64,000 nt of DNA from Wenzhouxiangella sp. AB-CW3 (lineage in GTDB: Bacteria > Pseudomonadota > Gammaproteobacteria > Xanthomonadales > Wenzhouxiangellaceae): the NCBI RefSeq assembly GCF_014725735.1, contig NZ_CP061368.1, positions 2,991,225 through 3,055,224 of the forward strand, given 5' to 3'. Made by a program: the position numbers and the translations under genes. The notes under the pieces were generated by a model that saw nothing but the letters and a program-made list of their open reading frames with translations, was not told the DNA's origin and did no database searches. Positions 56,710-64,000 of this stretch are shown piece by piece; position 1 is the stretch's first letter; each line of letters opens with the position of its first letter.

Positions 56710-57818
56710 GCGGCCGCACCTCGCACCACGCGTTCCGGCGAGAAACAGTCCAGCGCGAGAGTCGGCGCGCGTCCAAGCACCTGATCAATCAGTACACGTG
56801 CACTGCCCAGCGCCAGGGTCACACCCAGGCCTTCATGGCCGGCCGCCACCCAGACGTCGTCTCGACCGGGCACAGCGCCCAGGTAGGGACGGCCATCCGC
56901 GGTGGTCGGTCGAAAGCCGCTCCAGACCCGAATCACCTGCATCGGGCGCAATGCCGGCAGAAACCCGGTTGCTCGACGAAGCATGCGCGCCAGCATCTCG
57001 GGATCAATGGAGGCATCGGTGTTCCCGGTTTCCCGTGTCGAACCAATCAGAATCTGTCCGCCGGGACGCGGCTGCACATTGAAGGCGACGCTGTCCTCTT
57101 CGGTGGACTTGGCTGAATCCACGTACCCGGCTTCAATCAGTTGATGCTTGATCAAACGGGGATGGCGATCCGTGATGGCCAGGTAGCCCTTGCGCGGGTA
57201 CAGCGGCAGTTCCGGCAAGAACTCGGGCAGTGCAAGACCGCAGGCCAGGAGCACCTGCCCGGTCAGCTCCTCACCATCATCAAGCCGCACCCCGCCGGAC
57301 AGGACCTCGAGCACACGTCGTCCAGAGAACAGTTCGGCACCATTGCAACAGGCCACGTCCATCAGCAGGCGGGCTGCTGCGGGCGGGTAGATGACCATAT
57401 CTCCCGACACCCGCAGGGCACCGACCAGACCCGGTGCCAGTTCGGGTTCAAGCCGGTACAGCATGGTCTGGTTGACCATGTCGGCATTCACACCCGCCTG
57501 GGCCATTCTTTGCTTCTGTTTCGACAGCTCGGCCAGTGCGGCATCATCGGGTGCCAGCCACAACGTTCCGCAACGGTTGAGCTCGATCCCGCTGCTTGCA
57601 GCGAAACGCTGCCACAACTGCTGCGACCAGGCAGCGAACGCCAGTTCTTCCGGTGTGCCATCGAGCGCCACCACGTGTCCCATCGCCGCCGATGTCGTGC
57701 CGCCGCCAATGGTTTCCGATTCCACCACGGCAACCCGCAGCCCTTCACCGGCAGCGGCTTCGGCACAGGCGGCACCGACAATACCGGCACCCACGACAAC
57801 AAGATCAAAGCGAGCCAT
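56706..57818 (-). CDS. D-hydroxyproline dehydrogenase, catalytic FAD subunit (DadA/LhpB-like)
   Basis: 370 residues. N-terminal GAGIVGAA (10-17) and the DAO/glycine-oxidase fold, with PRKGYLAI, WSGFRPTTADGRPYLG and AAGHEGLGVTLA near the C terminus. It oxidises cis-4-hydroxy-D-proline to 1-pyrroline-4-hydroxy-2-carboxylate. DadA-type D-amino acid dehydrogenase or sarcosine oxidase are the family alternatives; the epimerase directly upstream decides for hydroxyproline. One-base overlap with the epimerase stop. Confidence 0.9.
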   Translation of the reverse strand: MARFDLVVVGAGIVGAACAEAAAGEGLRVAVVESETIGGGTTSAAMGHVVALDGTPEELAFAAWSQQLWQRFAASSGIELNRCGTLWLAPDDAALAELSKQKQRMAQAGVNADMVNQTMLYRLEPELAPGLVGALRVSGDMVIYPPAAARLLMDVACCNGAELFSGRRVLEVLSGGVRLDDGEELTGQVLLACGLALPEFLPELPLYPRKGYLAITDRHPRLIKHQLIEAGYVDSAKSTEEDSVAFNVQPRPGGQILIGSTRETGNTDASIDPEMLARMLRRATGFLPALRPMQVIRVWSGFRPTTADGRPYLGAVPGRDDVWVAAGHEGLGVTLALGSARVLIDQVLGRAPTLALDCFSPERVVRGAAA

Positions 57819-58768
57819 CAGGCGGCCGCTTCGTTGGCTATGCCCCAGGCAAAGGGATCGTCCGGGTCGATCAACAGACGGGACCGACCCGTGACATGCG
57901 CCTGGCCGGAAATGCGCGGAATGACTCCCCGCTCACCCCGTCGATAGCTGGCGAGAAACCGGGTTCCCAGAATGCCCTGCTGCACCCACAACTCGCCCTC
58001 GGCCAGTCGCTGATCGGCAGCCAGGCAGGCGACTTTGGCGCTGGTACCGGTGCCACAGGGCGAGCGGTCATACACAAGGCCCGGGCACAGCACGAAGTTG
58101 CGTGCCTGACCACTGCCGTCCGGCGCCCAGCCCTCGATCTTGATGTGATCGATCTCAGCACCTTCCGGCCCAGAAATACCCTGTGAGCGCAGGGCCTTGC
58201 GAATGCTTTCGGCGTACTCGCCAAGCTCACGGGCGTTGGCAATACACATGGAGCAGGGTGGTTGATACGTAATGTAGAACCAGTTGCCACCCCAGGCCAC
58301 ATCGCCACGTACCAGGCCATGTCCGGGCACGGTCAGTTCCACGTCCACCTGGTGGCGATAGCTTTCCACGTTCTCCAGCGAGATGCAGCCATCGGCGGTG
58401 ATGTCGAATGACACCAGGCCCACTGCCGTATCAACCCAATGCCGTCCGTAGCCGATCCTTCCCAGCTCCAGCAAGGTACGGGCCACCCCCATCAGGCCAT
58501 GCCCGCACATGCCCAGGTAACCGACGTTGTTGAAGAAGATGACCCCGGTACAGGCCTGAGCACTGACCGGGGGCACCAGCAGTGCACCAACCAGCACATC
58601 AGACCCGCGCGGTTCACAGACTATGGCGCGCCGCCAGGCATCGTGGCGCTCGGCAAAGCGCTGACGCAGAGTCAGCACGTCACCCTGGCCGAGATCGGGA
58701 AAACCCGACAACACAACCCGGGTCGGCTCACCGGCCGTGTGGGAGTCCATTACTTCAATCCAGTCCAT
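57818..58768 (-). CDS. 4-hydroxyproline 2-epimerase (proline racemase family)
   Basis: 316 residues from ATG 58768; the longer GTG start at 58798 would lie beside or before the transcription start predicted from site C. It interconverts trans-4-hydroxy-L-proline and cis-4-hydroxy-D-proline without cofactor. Both catalytic Cys are present, Cys88 in GMCGHGL and Cys238 in SPCGTGT, so it is an epimerase rather than the Ser/Thr-containing dehydratase. HTAGEPTRVV at 10-19 is the family start. First gene of the seven-gene operon. Confidence 0.94.
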   Translation of the reverse strand: MDWIEVMDSHTAGEPTRVVLSGFPDLGQGDVLTLRQRFAERHDAWRRAIVCEPRGSDVLVGALLVPPVSAQACTGVIFFNNVGYLGMCGHGLMGVARTLLELGRIGYGRHWVDTAVGLVSFDITADGCISLENVESYRHQVDVELTVPGHGLVRGDVAWGGNWFYITYQPPCSMCIANARELGEYAESIRKALRSQGISGPEGAEIDHIKIEGWAPDGSGQARNFVLCPGLVYDRSPCGTGTSAKVACLAADQRLAEGELWVQQGILGTRFLASYRRGERGVIPRISGQAHVTGRSRLLIDPDDPFAWGIANEAAA

Positions 58769-58798
58769 GGAAGCAATGATCCCACTGCCCATCCACAC

Positions 58799-58841
58799 AG
58801 ACTAGTGAGTTTCCGGTTGTCGCTATGCGGAAGTCAGCACA
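58799..58841 (-). promoter_or_regulatory. Hydroxyproline operon promoter with shared 16-bp motif (site C)
   Basis: TGCGGAAGTCAGCACA at 58826-58841, then 18 bp, then CACTAGTCT on the minus strand (58799-58807) at the same position as TGCTATAG in sites A and B. The 20 bases TGCGGAAGTCRGCACAWTGC are common to B and C. Confidence 0.6.
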
Positions 58842-58856
58842 ATGCCAAGGAGCCCG

Positions 58857-61800
58857 CTACTTCTTCTGGGTCCACCGCAATCCGTTCGGGTCATCAGAAC
58901 GTGATACAAGCACTTCCAGCGATCCCTGTTCAATCAGCTCCGGAAGGCGCCGGGATACTTGCTGTAGTTGATCGGTAGACGGTGGCTCCGAACCGCAACG
59001 CACCCCGACCCAGGCATCTCGCCAACTCTGCTTGGCTGCATACAGGCACTGGTCGGCCACATTGACCACCTGCTCCCAGTCGACCCGGTGGGGGCACTGA
59101 GCGAACAGCGGGTACTGGGCGAAGCCCAGGGAGATCGTCAGCCGCAGGCTCTGACCTCCCCCTATATCGAATGGATGAGCAGCAATCGCCTGGCGAAGCC
59201 GTTCGGCCATGCTCTGCGCAAAACCGGCATCAGCAAACCGGCCCACAACCAGAAACTCCTCACCACCCCAGCGAACGATGGTGTCGGCATCACGCACCTG
59301 CTGCCCCAGCACCTGTGCCATCTGTTGCAGAACCCGGTCACCGGCTGCATGTCCGTGTTGGTCATTGACCTCCTTGAAGTGATCGATATCCATCATCATG
59401 AACAGCAGGTCCGCATTGTCAGGACGTTGATTGCGGTAATGCCTGTCGACCATGGCGATATCGGTGGGAATCTGCTCGGAGACAAAGCGCCGATTGCGCA
59501 GCCCGGTCAGCGGGTCGGTCAGACTCTGCTCGGCCAGGGCCCGATTGGCCTCCGACAGTTTCCGGGTACGTTCATTCACCAATTGCCGGAGGATGCGATT
59601 GCGACGGCGCAGCACCGTCGAACGCCATTGGAAAACGCCGGCCACCAGCAATGCCGCGGCGATGACATAAGCGAGATAGGCCCACAAACTGCGATACCAG
59701 GGCGGCAGAATGCGAAACTCCATCGCGGCCTCTTCGCCAGGCACACCGTAGACATTGCGTGACTGCACCCGAAATCGGTATCGGCCTTCACGGATATGGG
59801 TATAGTCGCGGAAGGTCTCGCTGCTCCATGCCGACCAGTCACGATCGAGCCCTTCCAGCTTCACCCGGTACTCGGTGGCATCAAAACGCTCATAGCTGGG
59901 GGCGGCGTACTCGAAGCGCAGGGTATTGTCGGCATACGCCAGCTGCAACGAAGGCAGCGAGCCATAGCCGCCGTAAAGCACCTGACCGGTCTCCCGCTCA
60001 TACACGCCCCGTACCAGCGTCGGGAATGACGGGGGTTCCACTCGCCGATCGGCATCCAGGCGGTACAGCGCGTTGTCGGCGCCCAGCCAGACCACGCCTT
60101 CGTCGTCCGCTTCAATGGCTTGCACCGTCATGCCGAATACCGGTGCTGCCAGCTCATGCTCCAGTTGATACTCGCCGTCGGCTGTCGGTGATGCAACCGC
60201 GGTCTGCTGTATCTCCTGCTCGGGTTCCACGGTATACATCCAGACCCGCCCCTGCCGGTCCTGGGTGAAAGGGAACATCCGGCGAGGCCCCTCCGGAAAC
60301 AGGTTCGCAAAGCGCTGATCGCCGACCAGCCCGCCACGCTCGGCGTCATAGCGCAGTATGCCGCGCCGCGACCCGAAGCGCAGAGCCCCGTCAATCTCAC
60401 CGACCTGGATCAGACCGTACTCCTCCGCCTCGACGATGCCCAGGCGCTGGGGTGATGACATCTGCTGCCAGACATTCTGCCCCGGCTCGGGATCGGTATC
60501 CTGTGCGATTTTCAGTACCCCCCTGTACTGAGTGCCGGCCCACAATACCCCGTCTTCCGTCTCATGAAAGGTTCGAACCTCGTCGTTGACCTCGGGGGAG
60601 CGGCCCTCGTCAACCCAACCGCCAGCTCCATCACTGCGGATGGCGGCCAGCCCGGTGTGTTTGCCGATCCATATTCGGTCCGGGTTGCTGCGCGAACGCA
60701 GCATTGCATAAGACGTCTGGGCCGATGGTCGTATCATCCGGGCCTCACCCTCTCGCCACCGGAAAACGCCTTCCATGGCACTGACCAGCAAGCCATCATC
60801 GGTGGGCAGCAGACCCCAGGTCTGTCCCCGAATCGCCTCGACGGGCTCGAAGCGAGCCGCCCCGTCCGCACCGACCGCCATTCGGTGCAGGCCGTCGGTG
60901 GTGGCGACGAAAATCGTACCCTGGTAGCGGTCAACCGCCAGCACCTCGCCTGCCAGACCCAGACTGCGGTCAAAATGGCTGATCGGGCTGCCTGGCTTCA
61001 GCCAGGCAATGCCGTTATTGAGCGCCATCCACAGGCCACCCTGACGGTCCGCGTGCAAGCGAAACACTGCGCTATCTGGAAGGCCATCCTCGCGGGTCAT
61101 CCGGCGCAGGAGGCGTCCATTCTCGTCGAGCAGACTCAGGCCGCCGCGCAACGTGGCCACGGCCAGATCACCGTTGTCCAGGCGAACGGCGTGATACAGC
61201 AGGTCATCGGGCAGAAACTCGTCAATCCCCGTTTCCCATTGCTCGAGACCATCTCCGTCATGCACATACCAGCCGACCTCCCGGGTGCCGATGAGTATGG
61301 ACCCCTCGGGGTACCCTTCTCGTTCTCCCCAGGGCAACATGACATACACCCGCTTGTCGGCGAAATGATCGCCATCGGGTACGGGCTGCAGTTCATCATC
61401 GATCAGCTCGAAGAGCCCGCGATCCACCTCGCGGACAAAGATCCGTTCAGCCACCTCGAACGCAAGATGAAAACGGGTCTCCGGCTCCCAGACCTGCACG
61501 CCATCATCGGAAATACGGTACAGCCCGGCAAACGTGGAAAAGTAGACGGCATCGTAGGTGGGAAAGATGGCCCAGACATCGGCAAACTCCCGATTCTCCT
61601 CCGGCAACTGATCGCGCAGAGAGACAAAATGTCGACGCCCCTGCTCATCGGGCTCCAGATACCCGAAGTCTCCAACCGTGCCAACATAAATGCGGCCATC
61701 CGCATCGGCTGCCAGCGATCGAATGGTTTCAGTCCCCACGCGGGTGCTCCGCCAGCGCACACCGTCGAAACTCAATACCACGCCGTCCACGTTGCCGACG

Positions 61801-62036
61801 TGCACCATGCCCCGATCATCCTCGGCCAGCGCCCAGTTCTGGCGGGCCGCGCCATAGTCGTCATCGTCGAAGACCTGCAGGGGCGGCAGACCGGTCTCGG
61901 GACCGGCCAGCGCCATCGAGGCCATCAGAACCAAAGAGAACTGGGCCAGCAAGACACTGGCCGGGCGAAGACAAAATGTGACCCTGGGCGCGATGTCGAA
62001 GAAGTCGAAAGACCCACCCCCCTTGACGGAGGTCAC
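58857..62036 (-). CDS. Beta-propeller / Y_Y_Y sensor diguanylate cyclase
   Basis: 1059 residues. An N-terminal signal or anchor (near 24-44) precedes a long periplasmic part of repeated Reg_prop-like blades (GRIYVGTVGDFGYL, GGLWMALNNGIAWL) and a Y_Y_Y domain ending before a membrane helix (785-803). The output is a coiled linker and GGDEF domain with active motif GGEEF (924-928) and inhibitory RDAD (915-918), so it should make cyclic di-GMP and be product-inhibited. Starts with GTG 62036, which lacks a good ribosome site. Between collagenase and Hyp operon, it may sense a polymer or peptide. Confidence 0.9.
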   Translation of the reverse strand: MTSVKGGGSFDFFDIAPRVTFCLRPASVLLAQFSLVLMASMALAGPETGLPPLQVFDDDDYGAARQNWALAEDDRGMVHVGNVDGVVLSFDGVRWRSTRVGTETIRSLAADADGRIYVGTVGDFGYLEPDEQGRRHFVSLRDQLPEENREFADVWAIFPTYDAVYFSTFAGLYRISDDGVQVWEPETRFHLAFEVAERIFVREVDRGLFELIDDELQPVPDGDHFADKRVYVMLPWGEREGYPEGSILIGTREVGWYVHDGDGLEQWETGIDEFLPDDLLYHAVRLDNGDLAVATLRGGLSLLDENGRLLRRMTREDGLPDSAVFRLHADRQGGLWMALNNGIAWLKPGSPISHFDRSLGLAGEVLAVDRYQGTIFVATTDGLHRMAVGADGAARFEPVEAIRGQTWGLLPTDDGLLVSAMEGVFRWREGEARMIRPSAQTSYAMLRSRSNPDRIWIGKHTGLAAIRSDGAGGWVDEGRSPEVNDEVRTFHETEDGVLWAGTQYRGVLKIAQDTDPEPGQNVWQQMSSPQRLGIVEAEEYGLIQVGEIDGALRFGSRRGILRYDAERGGLVGDQRFANLFPEGPRRMFPFTQDRQGRVWMYTVEPEQEIQQTAVASPTADGEYQLEHELAAPVFGMTVQAIEADDEGVVWLGADNALYRLDADRRVEPPSFPTLVRGVYERETGQVLYGGYGSLPSLQLAYADNTLRFEYAAPSYERFDATEYRVKLEGLDRDWSAWSSETFRDYTHIREGRYRFRVQSRNVYGVPGEEAAMEFRILPPWYRSLWAYLAYVIAAALLVAGVFQWRSTVLRRRNRILRQLVNERTRKLSEANRALAEQSLTDPLTGLRNRRFVSEQIPTDIAMVDRHYRNQRPDNADLLFMMMDIDHFKEVNDQHGHAAGDRVLQQMAQVLGQQVRDADTIVRWGGEEFLVVGRFADAGFAQSMAERLRQAIAAHPFDIGGGQSLRLTISLGFAQYPLFAQCPHRVDWEQVVNVADQCLYAAKQSWRDAWVGVRCGSEPPSTDQLQQVSRRLPELIEQGSLEVLVSRSDDPNGLRWTQKK

Positions 62037-62114
62037 GTCTTGAAACTGACTTTGACGAACAAATGCATATAACGCATTAATCTAAGAAGGCGCTAATAGC
62101 ATTCTAATATATTT

Positions 62115-62160
62115 GTGCCGGCCGGCGAGAATCCGGCCACTTTCGGCCGGATCTCGGCAC
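62115..62160 (-). terminator. Hairpin after the collagenase gene
   Basis: ATCCGGCC / GGCCGGAT inner stem with 6-base loop, extended by GAG/CTC and GTGCC/GGCAC around bulges. On the minus strand it is followed by AAATATATTA rather than a pure T-run. Confidence 0.5.
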
Positions 62161-62196
62161 GTTCCCGTCCAAGCCGTACGGGGCCAGACAGACTGT

Positions 62197-64000
62197 CTAT
62201 TCAGTACTCACATGGAGCCTTACGCCATCCACCTCGGACAGTCCATACAGGGATGTGTATAGGTACTCGTTGCCTTCAGGAGATGACACGACGATGGTCT
62301 TCGCGGTGCCCGTGCTCGTGTCGGATTGGTCGTACTCTTCCGTGGTGGCCCATCCGGCCTGACGCACGTACAGACCTACATCGCCGCTGCCTTCGGACAA
62401 CTCGATCCGGATCGAATTCACCCCTTCCGGCACGAAGGTGTAAAAGTATGCAATTTCGCCATCATTGAGGCTGAGATCCTCCAGGTAGCAGTCCGGACCC
62501 ACCTCGCTGTCGGACTCGTGGTCGCACGCCTCCGGATCCGGCTCTGGGGGATCTGGATCAGGAGATTCATCTCCAGCCTCAAATCTCGAGTGGAAGATCT
62601 CGTCGGTTCCCGGCTCCGGCTCGGAGGTATCACAGAGATCCGACGATCCGGCATCATTCAAGCAGTCGATCCACTCATGGAACTGCTGGTCGAGAGATGA
62701 ACCGATCCCGTCCAGGTACTGATGATACTGCGAATACTGACCCACCCGCCAATAGTCCAGCATCTCATCGACCTTCTCTCGGTGAAGTTCGAACATGAAC
62801 CGCGTGGCCAGGTACCCCCATGCATAGACACGGTCGGCATTGTGCTGGTAGGTGTTCTGGAACAGCTCACTCAGCTCATAGGTCTTGTTCGAGCTGATAT
62901 CAAGCGCCCATGGGTTATCGTTTCGCATGGAAATATACTCTGCCAACCCTTCAATCCACCAGATGGTCGGGGCTGAAATGCTTTCCACGAACCCACCGTA
63001 GAGATTGAATCTTCCATCGAGGTAGTGCACATACTCATGCAGGAAGTTCCAGATCACGAAATCGGGCAACAACCACTCAGCCTGGTAGGCAATAAAGCGG
63101 GCCTGGTTGTTGGGGTCGGAGGGATCGCCCTCCAGGTATATTCCACCGTTATTGGTATCGTTGCCGAAAATCACACCGGAATAGGTCTGGTAGCTATTGC
63201 TTGAGTCAAAAACCACCATTTCCAGGGTTTCGTTATAGTCGTCGGGAACAGGGGTGTCCGGCGTCGTGTCAAACTCATCGTGGAACTCCTGCTCCAGTGC
63301 AAGCGCCTGACTGCAACTATCCTCCAACTGGGGCTCGGTCATTTCCTGCGCGCGGATGTAGAGTGTTGCGCTGCATTCGTGTTCAATCGAAAGCACCTGG
63401 TTCTCCAGATCCTCTCGAAAGTTGCAGATTCCGTATTCCTGGCAGTAATCCGGATCGAACCACAACGCGATATCCGCCGTTCCAACCCATATGGAAGCAC
63501 CCGGGCCCATCATGGACCATTCCTGCAGCACGTTCACGACCATCGGCCTGATCGTTGGGCGGAGATCGGCATACTGGAGGAAGCGGGCAAGCTCTCCCCC
63601 GGCGTTGGCAAGCAAGTACTCGCTGTCCGTGCCTTCCAGGTAAGAATTGTCGGACAGGAACCTGTCCAGCGCGCTCAGGATCTCCGAATCGTTCAGCACA
63701 TGACTCAGCACCCCATCAAGCTGATGACTGCGGAACAGCACGACAAACACGCCATTTGCTGCACCACGCCAGTGCCAGATACCATTGCGCTGACTATCGA
63801 AAGCGTCAAGCACGGTAACCAACGTATCGAAATGACTCAGAGCCTGCTCGGCGCTGTCGATCAAGGTTATGAATTCGGAAAGCGTTTCCGCATGAGGTTC
63901 GCTGGCATCAAGAAAATGGGGTGAACCAACGAACTGATCCATGGCGGAACCAATCGCGCTGTTCAGCGAAGCCCCATACTCCGGAATGGAATCCGAATAC
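62197..64000 (-). CDS. Secreted M9 collagenase-like metallopeptidase, 5' end outside the window
   Basis: At least 600 residues; the frame is open to the edge, so no start is seen. The gluzincin zinc site HEYVH with YLDGR (codons 63025-63039) and the third ligand in WWIEGLAEYIS, about 28 residues on, are the Vibrio/Clostridium collagenase signature. Before it lies the helical M9 activator-like part. After the catalytic domain come an Asp/Pro linker (DEIFHSRFEAGDESPDP) and a C-terminal PPC-like beta domain, which in these enzymes binds collagen. Cys pairs suggest an extracytoplasmic protein. GC content is lower than in the core genes. Confidence 0.88.
   Translation of the reverse strand, partial: YSDSIPEYGASLNSAIGSAMDQFVGSPHFLDASEPHAETLSEFITLIDSAEQALSHFDTLVTVLDAFDSQRNGIWHWRGAANGVFVVLFRSHQLDGVLSHVLNDSEILSALDRFLSDNSYLEGTDSEYLLANAGGELARFLQYADLRPTIRPMVVNVLQEWSMMGPGASIWVGTADIALWFDPDYCQEYGICNFREDLENQVLSIEHECSATLYIRAQEMTEPQLEDSCSQALALEQEFHDEFDTTPDTPVPDDYNETLEMVVFDSSNSYQTYSGVIFGNDTNNGGIYLEGDPSDPNNQARFIAYQAEWLLPDFVIWNFLHEYVHYLDGRFNLYGGFVESISAPTIWWIEGLAEYISMRNDNPWALDISSNKTYELSELFQNTYQHNADRVYAWGYLATRFMFELHREKVDEMLDYWRVGQYSQYHQYLDGIGSSLDQQFHEWIDCLNDAGSSDLCDTSEPEPGTDEIFHSRFEAGDESPDPDPPEPDPEACDHESDSEVGPDCYLEDLSLNDGEIAYFYTFVPEGVNSIRIELSEGSGDVGLYVRQAGWATTEEYDQSDTSTGTAKTIVVSSPEGNEYLYTSLYGLSEVDGVRLHVSTE

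Noticed and set aside
62145-62160. Fourth copy of the 16-bp motif upstream of the sensor cyclase (CCGGATCTCGGCAC)
   Set aside because: Only 11 of 16 bases agree, the -10 geometry is missing, and the sequence is the arm of a strong hairpin better read as the collagenase terminator.

Overview
The window reads as chromosome of a GC-rich free-living gammaproteobacterium. Support comes from a fused RlmKL rRNA methyltransferase, SrkA (YihE), RraA, a BirA-type bio operator with the same spacing as in E. coli, and several CarO/Oar-like TonB receptors. The large receptors, the propeller-GGDEF sensor and the secreted-protein linker style suggest the Wenzhouxiangella / Xanthomonadales neighbourhood; that placement is an inference. 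No phage, insertion sequence or CRISPR array was seen. Both ends cut genes: gltB on the left and a collagenase on the right.

Left part (1-16.2 kb): glutamate synthase gltB and gltD are separated by an inserted Phd/PIN toxin-antitoxin pair. Then come a Ser/Thr kinase with a TPR tail, rlmKL, an FAD oxidoreductase, an exported erythromycin-esterase homologue, an outer-membrane-like protein with an acidic tail, srkA and a 2OG-Fe(II) oxygenase. Middle (16.2-29.3 kb): two RND efflux systems diverge around a tetR gene with two matching operators, followed by ppk1-ppx behind a likely Pho box. From 29.3 to 40.3 kb: household hydrolases, tRNA-Val(CAC), rraA, a divergent XRE-controlled module (small membrane proteins on one side, peptidase plus ABC exporter on the other), and a lone bioB behind a BirA operator.

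Right part (40.3-64 kb) is the most interesting. Everything lies on the minus strand and looks like one nutrient-acquisition locus for collagen or gelatin: a secreted M9 collagenase, a beta-propeller/Y_Y_Y/GGDEF sensor, and a tight seven-gene operon. The operon encodes 4-hydroxyproline 2-epimerase, a three-component D-hydroxyproline dehydrogenase, pyrroline-4-hydroxy-2-carboxylate deaminase, 2-oxoglutarate-semialdehyde dehydrogenase and an exported S9 prolyl-type peptidase. Three TonB-dependent receptors follow. The full trans-4-hydroxy-L-proline to 2-oxoglutarate route is present.

A 16-bp motif (consensus TGCGGAAGTCGGCACA) sits at the same distance, 18 bp, from a -10 position upstream of the hydroxyproline operon and of two of the receptors. 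This suggests one undescribed activator-controlled regulon. Between two receptors lies a decayed 3' end of a second S9 peptidase gene, a trace of an older peptidase-receptor pair.
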